A program made the position numbers and the translations under genes. The notes beneath the pieces are model-generated. The model was not told where the DNA came from. It searched no databases and worked only from the letters and a program-made list of their open reading frames with translations. Below, piece by piece: positions 57,825 through 64,000 of a DNA stretch of 64,000 bases (position 1 is the stretch's first letter; the number at the start of each line of letters is the position of its first letter). Origin of the DNA: Rubrivivax sp. (GTDB lineage Bacteria; Pseudomonadota; Gammaproteobacteria; Burkholderiales; Burkholderiaceae_C); NCBI GenBank assembly GCA_004210455.1, contig SEFA01000017.1:1-64000 (forward strand). Direction: 5' to 3'.

Positions 57825-57850
57825 CGGCACATGACGGCGCATGACGGCGC
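57821..57850. repeat. Three 10-bp tandem repeats between sctO and sctU
   Basis: ATGACGGCAC, ATGACGGCGC, ATGACGGCGC lie end to end; the first unit contains the sctO stop codon. They fill much of the 47-base gap between the convergent sct blocks. Confidence 0.85.
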
Positions 57851-57871
57851 GAGATCTTCGACGCGCCTTGT

Positions 57872-59014
57872 TCAGACGAGATCCAGCATCTCCTGTCCGA
57901 TCTGGTCGTCCACCGAGGCCAGGTCCAGGCGCAGTTCGTCCTCGCCCGGCCGCAGCGTGGGCCGCAACAGCTCCGGCGCCTGCTTCTCGTACTCCTCGAT
58001 CACGCGCAGCAGCAGCGCCACCGCGCGGAAGGTGTGTTCCGGGACGGGCTGCCCGATTTCGCCCGACGCGAGCAGATGCCGCGCCAGTCCCACGTATCGG
58101 ACGACGGGCACGCCGTTCTCACGCGCCTGTCGTCGCAGGGCGAGTGCTTCCTCGTCGCTGCGCTTGTCCAGGATGACCGGCATCTCGGTGATCTCCGGGT
58201 CGTAGAACAGCGAGACGGCGACGTGTTCCGGATTGACCACCACCGCGCTCGGGCGCCGCTGCGCAGGATCCTGGTCGGACATGACGATCTCCTTGGCGAT
58301 CTGCTTGCGCGTGCCCTTGAGCATCGGGTCGCCCTCGTTCTGCTTGTAGTCGCGGCGGACTTCGCTGATGTCCATGCGCAGCTGGCGGTAGATCAGGTAG
58401 CGCTGCAGCAGGATGTCGGTGACGATCAACAGCACCAGCACGACGATGCACTGACGCTCCAGACCCTTGAGCATCGCCAGGGACAACGACCACCCCTGTG
58501 CGGCGTCGACCCGGAAGCTCTGCGCGATGTCGGGCAGTTCGGCGTGGATCTTCAGCCACACCACCGTCAGCAGCGTGAGGCTGCGCACCGGCCCGATCAC
58601 GGCCATGACGAGCTTCTGTCCCGAGATCAGGTTCTTCAGGTTGTTGCCCGGATTGAGCTTGTCGAAGCCTTTTCCGAGCGCCTTGCCGGCGACGTTGAAG
58701 CGGGTCTGGGCCAGGGTGCCCAGCACGGCGACGAGCGCCGGCAGGACCGCGAGCACGAGCAGCGCGATCAGCACCGGGACGAAGGAAGACCAGCTCATCG
58801 CGAGGCGCGCGTCCATCGGTCGCGCCGTCTGACGCAGGGCCGCTTCCAGCAGTGCGTCGACCAGTCCCCGCCACAGCGGCTCGGTGGCGAAGGCGACCTC
58901 CGCCATCAACATCAGGCGCAGGATCTTCAGCGAGTCCTGGCTGACGCCGACCTGCCCGTCCTGGCGTGCCTGGCGCTTCTTGGACTCGGTCGGGGGGAGG
59001 TTCTTCTCGGACAT
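57872..59014 (-). CDS. sctU: Type III secretion export switch protein SctU, with NPEH motif
   Basis: Inner-membrane protein of 380 residues of the SctU/FlhB family, the substrate-specificity switch. It has the N-terminal KTEPPTPKKL-like basic start (PPTESKKRQARQDGQVGVSQD), four helices, the linker RQLRMDISEVRRDYKQNEGDPMLKG, and the cytoplasmic autocleavage domain. The cleavage motif, NPTH in nearly all relatives, reads NPEH here (VVVNPEHVAVSLFYDPE). Asn and Pro, which matter most for cleavage, are kept. The tail (about 340-380) is longer than in some family members. The minus-strand block starts here, convergent to sctO. Confidence 0.95.
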   Translation of the reverse strand: MSEKNLPPTESKKRQARQDGQVGVSQDSLKILRLMLMAEVAFATEPLWRGLVDALLEAALRQTARPMDARLAMSWSSFVPVLIALLVLAVLPALVAVLGTLAQTRFNVAGKALGKGFDKLNPGNNLKNLISGQKLVMAVIGPVRSLTLLTVVWLKIHAELPDIAQSFRVDAAQGWSLSLAMLKGLERQCIVVLVLLIVTDILLQRYLIYRQLRMDISEVRRDYKQNEGDPMLKGTRKQIAKEIVMSDQDPAQRRPSAVVVNPEHVAVSLFYDPEITEMPVILDKRSDEEALALRRQARENGVPVVRYVGLARHLLASGEIGQPVPEHTFRAVALLLRVIEEYEKQAPELLRPTLRPGEDELRLDLASVDDQIGQEMLDLV

Positions 59015-59033
59015 TCGACGGCTCGTCCACCGG

Positions 59034-59840
59034 TCAGCGCGTGGCCGGGAGCGTGAGGCCGAGGGTCTGCAGCATGCCCTCCTGCCACCAGCGCAGCGAG
59101 TCGTCGACGACCTTGTCGAACAGCGGCACCGCGATCAAGGCCAGGATGAGCAGGGCGGAAACCGACTTCACCGCCATCGCGGACGCGTAGACGTCGAAGC
59201 CCTGGACGGCCGTGCTGGCGATGGCCAGCCCCAGTTCGACCATCAGCAGCAGGAGCAGGGGCGGACCGGCCAACAGCAGCGCCTGGGTCAGCGTACCGGC
59301 CAGCGCCTGGAGCAGCCCGCGCTGGTGCGCGGCATCGAGCGCGGGGAACAGATCCAGCATGGGCCATTGCGCGTGGCTGACGGACAGCGCGGCAAAGGTG
59401 GTCTGCAGCAGGCCCAGGTCCACGAGGAGCGCGATCAGGGCGCGCTCGGCGAGCTCGCCCAGCAGGGTGGCGTCCGCCTGGAGCGCCGGGTTGGCCTGTT
59501 GCGCAGCGTTGGCGCCGCGCTGGTTGTCGATCAGCGTCCCCATGCCGCGCACGGCCCAGAACGGGATCGCCGCCAGCATGCCCAGCACGCTGCCGATCAG
59601 GCCTTCCTTGAGTGTCAGCAGGAGGAGTGCCTCGGGCGGAGGCGGGGAGGCCGCGAACACGGGCCAGACCTGGAAGGCCGCCGGCAGCGACAGCGCCAGG
59701 CAGAGCGCTCCGCGCACGGCGGCGGTGGTCTGTTGGCGTGTCAGGAAAGGCAGGAAAACGATCATGCCGCCCACACGGGCCATGGACAGCGCCATGACCT
59801 GCCCGACCACGAACAGCGACAGCGGCGACGCGGTCGGCAT
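59034..59840 (-). CDS. sctT: Type III secretion export apparatus protein SctT
   Basis: Inner-membrane protein of 268 residues, SctT/FliR family, single-copy component at the tip of the export gate. About six hydrophobic segments; recognisable SMARVGGMIVFLPFLTRQQTTAAVRGALCLALSL and LLMVELGLAIASTAVQGFDVYASAMAVKSVSALLILALI. Length is normal. Starts 9 bases after the GNAT gene and ends 19 bases before sctU on the same transcript. Confidence 0.93.
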   Translation of the reverse strand: MPTASPLSLFVVGQVMALSMARVGGMIVFLPFLTRQQTTAAVRGALCLALSLPAAFQVWPVFAASPPPPEALLLLTLKEGLIGSVLGMLAAIPFWAVRGMGTLIDNQRGANAAQQANPALQADATLLGELAERALIALLVDLGLLQTTFAALSVSHAQWPMLDLFPALDAAHQRGLLQALAGTLTQALLLAGPPLLLLLMVELGLAIASTAVQGFDVYASAMAVKSVSALLILALIAVPLFDKVVDDSLRWWQEGMLQTLGLTLPATR

Positions 59841-59849
59841 GGCGCTGCT

Positions 59850-60548
59850 TCAGGCGATCGCCGGCTGGGCGACGGGGGCTGCCGGGATCGGCGCGGACGT
59901 CGCGCCGTCGGCGGACGCCCGACGCGCGCCCCGGGCGCGTTCCAGACGGGCGTGACGACGATCCAGGCGGGTCATATGGGCGAGCCACGCCGGATCGTCG
60001 AGGCGGCAACCCCAGACCTCCAGGTCGAAGCGCAGGCCGCCGTAGTCGACCACCGCGGGCATCAACGCCCAGCGTTCGAGCCGGCAGGCGCGGACCAGCG
60101 AAAGGCTGCGCCGGTTAGTGCCCAGGATCCAGCACGTGACGGTGTCGAAACCGTAGCGGCGGCATTCCCTGAAGACGCCGCGGATCATGCGCATGGCGAT
60201 GCCGCTGCCGTGCCAGGACTCGGCCACGTAGAGCCAGAGGTCGCCGACGCTGCGGCAGGCTTCGGGCGCCCAGACGATCGCGCGCATGTGGGCCCAGGCG
60301 ATCGGGGTGTCATCCGGCGCCGCCATCACCCATACCGGCCAGCCCTTGCGGCGGCCCAGCGCGATGATGGCCTGCATCTCCTGCGGGGTGCCGTTCGCCA
60401 GCGTCGGCGAATGGCCGCCGCCCGCCACCGACTCGTTGTAGATGCGGATCAGATGCTCCGCGTCGGATGCTCGCGCCCGGCGCCAGATCAGCGATGTGAG
60501 GTCCTGGGGCGCAGACGCGGCGGCGCGCGACGGTGTCGAAGTGTTCAT
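59850..60548 (-). CDS. GNAT family N-acetyltransferase inside the T3SS operon
   Basis: Cytoplasmic acetyl-CoA-dependent transferase of 232 residues. The GNAT domain covers about 20-185: IWRRARASDAEHLIRIYNES, VGDLWLYVAESWHGSGIAMRMIRGVF with the pyrophosphate-binding loop (ESWHGSGIA), and CWILGTNRRSLSLVRACRLE. The last 50 residues are Ala/Arg-rich. The ATG overlaps the sctK stop by 4 bp and sctT follows 9 bases later, so it is made as part of the secretion operon. This is not a standard component. It may modify a T3SS protein or effector, or a small molecule; substrate unknown. Phosphinothricin-acetyltransferase-like enzymes look broadly similar. Confidence 0.85.
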   Translation of the reverse strand: MNTSTPSRAAASAPQDLTSLIWRRARASDAEHLIRIYNESVAGGGHSPTLANGTPQEMQAIIALGRRKGWPVWVMAAPDDTPIAWAHMRAIVWAPEACRSVGDLWLYVAESWHGSGIAMRMIRGVFRECRRYGFDTVTCWILGTNRRSLSLVRACRLERWALMPAVVDYGGLRFDLEVWGCRLDDPAWLAHMTRLDRRHARLERARGARRASADGATSAPIPAAPVAQPAIA

Positions 60549-61264
60549 GGTGTGGCGGAGGTGTGGTCCGGCCCGGCGGCGGCGCTGCGCCAGATGCGCC
60601 AGACCTGACGCCGCAGCGCGGCGGCGGCGTCGGGGATGTGCGGCATCGTCACGGCCGCGCGCAGGTGTCCGGGGTCGCATCGCAGGCGCAATCTCGACCA
60701 GGCGCCCGGCAGCGCGTCCTCGATCAGGCGACCCATCAGCGGCAGCGCCCAGCCACGCAGGTCGGCGTCGGACGCCTCCCTCGGCGGCGCGGTGCCTTCG
60801 AGACGCAAGGGGCGTGCCTTGGCCTGCCGGAGCGCGTCGCGCCACAGCGGCGCGTCGCCGCGGCGCGGGGAAAACAGATCGGCCAGATCGCGGTGCGCGC
60901 CGGCCAGGCAATGGCTGGCATGGGCGACACGGCCAAGGGCCAGGGCGGCGCGATCGAGCGCGCCGCCGTCCAGCGGCAGATGGTCCGGCATCGCCGCGAG
61001 GCGGTCCAGCGGCAAGGGCAGCTCGGCGTCGATGTCGAAACGGGCGCAGAACCAGCGATACGCGAGTCGCAGCAACGGACCTGGTGAGCGGAAGCGGTCC
61101 AGACATGGCGTCTCGTCGCGTCTGTCGCCGGTCGCGGCCGCGTCGTCCAGCCATCCAGGATGCATCCGGTACCAGGGCTCGTACCAGAGCGCCAGCCAGC
61201 CGGCCTGCGCTTGCCGGGAGTTCGCGAGGCTCTCCTCGGCGCCTGGGGCGATGGCCGCCGTCAT
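60545..61264 (-). CDS. sctK: Type III secretion accessory protein SctK
   Basis: Sorting-platform protein of 239 residues. SctK proteins are poorly conserved. This one has the expected size, no signal peptide, a Trp/Leu-rich start (GWLALWYEPWYRMHPGWLDD), repeated ALALGRVAHASHCLA-type helices and a terminal LRRQVWRIWRSAA. Identity comes mainly from position: between sctJ (ATGA overlap) and the GNAT/sctT genes, the usual sctJ-sctK order. Start ATG 61264; the frame reaches 61360 but would run into sctJ. Confidence 0.7.
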   Translation of the reverse strand: MTAAIAPGAEESLANSRQAQAGWLALWYEPWYRMHPGWLDDAAATGDRRDETPCLDRFRSPGPLLRLAYRWFCARFDIDAELPLPLDRLAAMPDHLPLDGGALDRAALALGRVAHASHCLAGAHRDLADLFSPRRGDAPLWRDALRQAKARPLRLEGTAPPREASDADLRGWALPLMGRLIEDALPGAWSRLRLRCDPGHLRAAVTMPHIPDAAAALRRQVWRIWRSAAAGPDHTSATP

Positions 61265-62082
61265 GGCGTCGCGGCGCCTGTCAGCGGATCCGCATCGGAC
61301 AGGCCGAGCGGATCTTCGCCAGCGGACGCCGTCGAGACGGCGCTCCTTCGACGTTGCCACAGCAGCCAGCCGAGGGGGGCACCGACGCCCAGCACGACCG
61401 CCAGCAGGCCGGTGACCCAGCCCACCAGCGTGTTCTTGCCGCCACCTGCGTCGCGGCCGGCGGTCGTCGCAGCGGCCGTGGCCGCGATCGTCTCGGCCGG
61501 CACGAACACGACCGCCACCTTCTCGGGGGCGTCGGCCAGACCCGGAATGCTGGTGACGACCAGCTTGCGGATGCGCGGCTCATAGGCGGCCGTATTCCAG
61601 CCCGCCACATGCTTGATCAGGATCGAGCAGGACGAAGGCAGCACCGGTTCCCCGGGTACGACGCGTTCCGGCAGCACCGGATGCACGCGGGCGAGCACCA
61701 CGCCGTCGATCTGCGACAAGGTGCTCTCGAGTTCCTGGGCCAAGGCCGAGAGGAAACGGGCGCGTTCCTCGGTCGGCGTCGAGATCATGCCGTCCTTCTT
61801 GAAAACGTCGCCCATCCGCGTGAATGAACTGCGCGGCAGGCCGGCGGCCTGGAGGATCGCGACGGCGGAGGCGAAACGGTCCTGCGGCACGCGGACCGCG
61901 AATAGCTGCTTGCCGCCCGGCACCTTGGACGCGTCGACGCCGTGGCGATCGAGTTCCGCAGTGATCTCGTTGGCATCCTTTTCGTTCAATCCCGTGTAGA
62001 GGTCGGTCGCGCCGGAGCAGCCGGCGAGCAGCGCCGCCAGCGACAGCGATGCGACCAGGAGACGTCCGGCGCGGCGCATCAT
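61261..62082 (-). CDS. sctJ: Type III secretion inner-membrane ring lipoprotein SctJ
   Basis: Lipoprotein of 273 residues, EscJ/YscJ/HrcJ family. The lipobox is LLAGC (after a short signal); then the ring domains DLYTGLNEKDANEITAELDRHG, GMISTPTEERARFLSALAQELESTLSQIDGVVLARVHPVLPE, SILIKHVAGWNTAAYEPRIRKLVVTSIPGLA, and a C-terminal transmembrane helix (about 215-240) with a basic cytoplasmic tail. It forms the ring concentric with SctD. Overlaps sctI by 4 bp upstream and sctK by 4 bp downstream. Confidence 0.95.
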   Translation of the reverse strand: MMRRAGRLLVASLSLAALLAGCSGATDLYTGLNEKDANEITAELDRHGVDASKVPGGKQLFAVRVPQDRFASAVAILQAAGLPRSSFTRMGDVFKKDGMISTPTEERARFLSALAQELESTLSQIDGVVLARVHPVLPERVVPGEPVLPSSCSILIKHVAGWNTAAYEPRIRKLVVTSIPGLADAPEKVAVVFVPAETIAATAAATTAGRDAGGGKNTLVGWVTGLLAVVLGVGAPLGWLLWQRRRSAVSTASAGEDPLGLSDADPLTGAATP

Positions 62083-62435
62083 GCGGCCGTCGCGATTTCT
62101 TTGATCGTGGAACCGATCTTCCCCAGGGTCTTGGCGGCCACGGTCGTCTGGTAGTCCAGCTCTTGCATCTGCTGCGCGACCAGCGGCGCCATGCTGATGT
62201 CGCTGGTGTGCTGCATCTGCCTCTGCAGACGGGACAAGCGGTTCTTGGCCTCGTTCACCGACTCCATCAGCCGCACGCCGGCGTTGGGATCGCGCGCCTG
62301 CGTGAGCGCGGGCGACAGCGGACCCCCGATGCGGGCCACCTGGGTGACCGCCTGTTCAAAGCGCGTTCCGGCGGCCGACCGCGCCGGGAGTTGGACGGCA
62401 TCGACGGCACGGCCGGCTTGGATGGGAGAGGTCAC
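62079..62435 (-). CDS. sctI: Type III secretion inner rod protein SctI
   Basis: Protein of 118 residues with the inner-rod layout: a variable, flexible N-terminus (MTSPIQAGRAVDAVQLP) and a C-terminal helical half (LMESVNEAKNRLSRLQRQMQ, LVAQQMQELDYQTTVAAKTLGKIGSTIKEIATAA), the latter resembling YscI/HrpB-type rods. No signal peptide. It is immediately upstream of sctJ with an ATGA overlap, the standard arrangement. An unrecognised gene precedes it by 13 bases. Confidence 0.82.
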   Translation of the reverse strand: MTSPIQAGRAVDAVQLPARSAAGTRFEQAVTQVARIGGPLSPALTQARDPNAGVRLMESVNEAKNRLSRLQRQMQHTSDISMAPLVAQQMQELDYQTTVAAKTLGKIGSTIKEIATAA

Positions 62436-62448
62436 GGCGGTCTCCCTG

Positions 62449-62985
62449 TCAGCCCTGGCGCATCGCCTGATCGAGATCGATCATCACGATGCGCTTGGCA
62501 GTTTCCAGCAGGTCCTGCATGAAGGGCGTTTCCGCGGGCAGGGAACTGAAGCTGGCTTCGATGGTCTGATGCAGTTCGCCGCCTTCGGCGAGACCCATCT
62601 TGACGGCGGTCTTGTACAGCGACATCGCGCGGGCCATCGTGGCGACTTCCTCGTCGGACGCGTCCGGCGAGGCGAGCGCCAGCACGGCGGGATCCGGCTC
62701 CAGGTCGCCGAGGCCTTCCTCCTTGGCCATGTCCAGCGCCGACTGCATGTCGAAGTCGGACGGTGTGCGGTCCTGGGCGGAGCGGATCGCCTGCACGATG
62801 CGGCCGGTGGCCTGGTCGAGGATGCGTTCCTCTCGATCGTCGGGGGCTTCGGACTGCTCTGCGAAAGCAGTCCAGGTGCCGGCGCTCGTCGGCGCGGCGA
62901 AAATGTTGGGATGTCCATCCATGAGAGCGGCGATGCAGGCGCGTTTCTCCTGGATGTGAGCCGGTGCGGGGGCAAGTTCAGTCAT
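62449..62985 (-). CDS. Unrecognised acidic protein upstream of sctI
   Basis: Protein of 178 residues that I cannot assign. It is acidic, soluble and mostly helical (ATGRIVQAIRSAQDRTPSDFDM; ASDEEVATMARAMSLYKTAVKMG; DLLETAKRIVMIDLDQAM), has no signal peptide and no Cys. ATG 62985 is preferred; the frame to 63039 gives a Pro/Arg-rich leader. It is 13 bases from sctI on the same transcript, where some systems encode regulators, chaperones or needle-length factors. A cluster-specific regulator or chaperone is a guess. Confidence 0.6.
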   Translation of the reverse strand: MTELAPAPAHIQEKRACIAALMDGHPNIFAAPTSAGTWTAFAEQSEAPDDREERILDQATGRIVQAIRSAQDRTPSDFDMQSALDMAKEEGLGDLEPDPAVLALASPDASDEEVATMARAMSLYKTAVKMGLAEGGELHQTIEASFSSLPAETPFMQDLLETAKRIVMIDLDQAMRQG

Positions 62986-63077
62986 GGCGATTGCGAAGGC
63001 GAAGGGCGGCGCGTCGCGCCGCGGAAAGGGCGGCGCCAAGCGGCGCCGCCCTGACGCTAGGTCTCGGGATCAGGCCG

Positions 63078-63311
63078 TCACCAGCCGAATCGGCCGAATC
63101 CACCCATGCCCATGCCCATGCCCACGCCCATCATTCGCATGCTGAGGCCTTGCATCAGGCCGTTGCCGAGAGAGTTGATGAACTGGGAGCCTTGATTGAA
63201 GGCACCGCCGCCCATCATCATCATGTTTTGCAGGAAACCGTTCTGCTGTTTCAGGGCGTCGTTCTGACCTTGGGTGTAGCCGACGGCATAGGAGGAGGGA
63301 GTTGCTGCCAT
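63078..63311 (-). CDS. Small Met/Gly-rich protein of the T3SS cluster
   Basis: Protein of 77 residues, unrecognised. The N-terminal half is polar (SYAVGYTQGQNDALKQQNGFLQ); the middle has NMMMMGGGAFNQGSQF; the C-terminus is an alternating Met-Gly stretch (MMGVGMGMGMGGFGRFGW) written by CCCATG hexamer repeats. GAGCC lies before the ATG. Low complexity, absence of signal and place in the cluster suggest a secreted structural or harpin-like component, unproven. Confidence 0.55.
   Translation of the reverse strand: MAATPSSYAVGYTQGQNDALKQQNGFLQNMMMMGGGAFNQGSQFINSLGNGLMQGLSMRMMGVGMGMGMGGFGRFGW
63103..63132. repeat. Hexamer repeats within the Met/Gly-rich gene
   Basis: Three exact CCCATG units followed by CCCACG and CCCATC. 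They encode the Met-Gly run on the minus strand; the unit keeps frame, so copy number could change protein length. Confidence 0.8.
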
Positions 63312-63374
63312 GAGAGGCTCCTTTCTAAAGGTTTTCGTTTACTTGCGTTGTCAATGAACTGCGATCGCGTCGGG

Positions 63375-63578
63375 TCAGGACATTCGGACGGATCCAGACA
63401 TTTCGCCGAAGGCATTCGCCAGGGAAATGGTTGCCTTGCTCCTGTTGACCCCGACCTGGTTAACCAGTTGCTCGATGGTCGTTTGACTGTTTTGGCCCTG
63501 AGCCCACATGGCCGCGCCTTGGGTCAGATCATTCGAACCTTGCGTCTGCATCGACGATGAGGAAGGGTAAGAAAGCAT
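63375..63578 (-). CDS. Small T3SS-cluster protein, candidate needle/pilus subunit
   Basis: Protein of 67 residues, first in the minus-strand run ending in sctU. Ser/Gln-rich start (SYPSSSSMQTQGSNDLTQ), then helix-prone TIEQLVNQVGVNRSKATISLANAFGE and a short polar end. Size and first position in the operon fit a highly expressed extracellular needle or Hrp-pilus subunit, for which no other gene in the window is a clear match. No diagnostic motif, so this is a suggestion only. A candidate ECF promoter lies about 85 bases upstream. Confidence 0.55.
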   Translation of the reverse strand: MLSYPSSSSMQTQGSNDLTQGAAMWAQGQNSQTTIEQLVNQVGVNRSKATISLANAFGEMSGSVRMS

Positions 63579-63662
63579 GTCTTATTCCTTTGGTGAGAGC
63601 GCGGGTTGCGCTGAAACGATCAGTGGTGGCGCCTTGGGGTGGGGTTCTCGGGGGTGGGAGGA

Positions 63663-63690
63663 CCCTCGGCAGCAAGCCTCGACGTTCCGG
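63663..63690 (-). promoter_or_regulatory. Candidate ECF-type promoter of the sctI-sctU block
   Basis: Read on the minus strand: GGAAC, 15 bases, then CGAGGG. The spacer begins with nTCG and contains GGCTTG, like the element before sctL at 48634. About 85 bases before the ATG at 63578. Two sites are too few to define a consensus. Confidence 0.35.
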
Positions 63691-63774
63691 GGATAATCCG
63701 CGCGCTTTTTTGTGTGCGGACTCCCGCGTTTTTGCGTGTCCGCCTTCCCCGCCATTCCCCAAGGCCCGCTGCCA

Positions 63775-64000
63775 TGCTCCTGACCCTGGTCATCCTCTAC
63801 CTGCTCGTCACCATCGCGATCGGCCTGTGGGCCGCCCGGCGGGTGAAGAACACCGCGGACTTCGCGATCGCCGGGCGGCACCTGCCCTTGGTGATGATCA
63901 TCACGACGACGTTCGCGACCTGGTTCGGCTCGGAGACCGTGCTGGGGATTCCGGCCAAGTTCGTGCAGACGGGCCTGAACGGCGTGGTGGAAGACCCGTT
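63775..64000 (+). CDS. Sodium:solute symporter family protein (partial, runs off the window)
   Basis: First 75 residues of an inner-membrane transporter. MLLTLVILYLLVTIAIGLWAARR and NTADFAIAGRHLPLVMIITTTFATWFGSETVLGIPA match the start of the SSS (solute:Na+ symporter) family, including the TTxATWFG-type segment of the second helix. The 3' part lies beyond 64000. Divergent from the T3SS minus-strand block and probably marks its boundary with ordinary chromosome. Substrate unknown. Confidence 0.85.

Noticed and set aside
63690-63760. GATAAT at 63692 as a sigma-70 -10 box for the symporter gene, or the adjoining T-run as a terminator
   Set aside because: No acceptable -35 at 16-18 bases, and the stem before the T-run pairs poorly.

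Overview
The window is high-GC, densely coded bacterial DNA with no rRNA, tRNA, IS element or CRISPR array that I can see. A PEP-CTERM protein, a type B exosortase (XrtB), the EpsD/E/F/G/I exopolysaccharide core, UbiJ/UbiB and a chromosomal type III secretion system together point to a betaproteobacterium of the Burkholderiales, probably in the Rubrivivax/Roseateles/Leptothrix neighbourhood. The genus is inference.

Region 1 (1-4.2 kb) holds an AraC-type regulator, then a two-gene unit: a PEP-CTERM sorted protein and a secreted subtilase-like protein with Glu where the catalytic His is expected. The unit has a sigma-54-type promoter, a perfect inverted repeat upstream of it, and an intrinsic terminator after it.

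Region 2 (4.5-27.4 kb, + strand) is a large exopolysaccharide/exosortase locus. In order it carries EpsD, EpsE, EpsF, EpsG, XrtB, EpsI, a Wzy/ligase-type polymerase, an acyltransferase, a large secreted protein of unknown function, a serine-acetyltransferase-like O-acetyltransferase, several glycosyltransferases, a second acyltransferase, a Wzx-type flippase, a UDP-glucuronate-epimerase-type enzyme and UDP-glucose dehydrogenase. Many neighbours overlap by 1-8 bp (often ATGA), so translation is probably coupled. The block ends at a hairpin and meets a convergent lipoprotein gene (27.5-29.2 kb) that is a full-length paralogue of the secreted protein at 13.2-14.9 kb.

Region 3 (29.2-43.2 kb) begins with a lower-GC gap and an isolated kdsA. 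A minus-strand block follows with an acyltransferase, WecB, the complete dTDP-rhamnose set RfbC-A-D-B, a second nucleotide-sugar dehydrogenase, ManC, GalE, the EpsL outer-membrane barrel and the initiating undecaprenyl-phosphate sugar transferase. Regions 2 and 3 together encode initiation, assembly, flipping, polymerisation, export and precursor supply for a complex acidic, acylated heteropolysaccharide.

Region 4 (43.3-45.4 kb) is ubiJ-ubiB, housekeeping genes of ubiquinone biosynthesis.

Region 5 (45.5-63.6 kb) is a type III secretion locus in three blocks. The first is an ECF-type sigma factor with sctS-sctR-sctQ (minus). The second is sctL (frameshifted)-small protein-sctC-sctW-sctV-sctD-sctN-sctO (plus). 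The third is sctU-sctT-GNAT acetyltransferase-sctK-sctJ-sctI with three unrecognised small genes (minus). I found no clear SctF, SctP, translocon or effector gene. The window ends inside a sodium:solute symporter gene.
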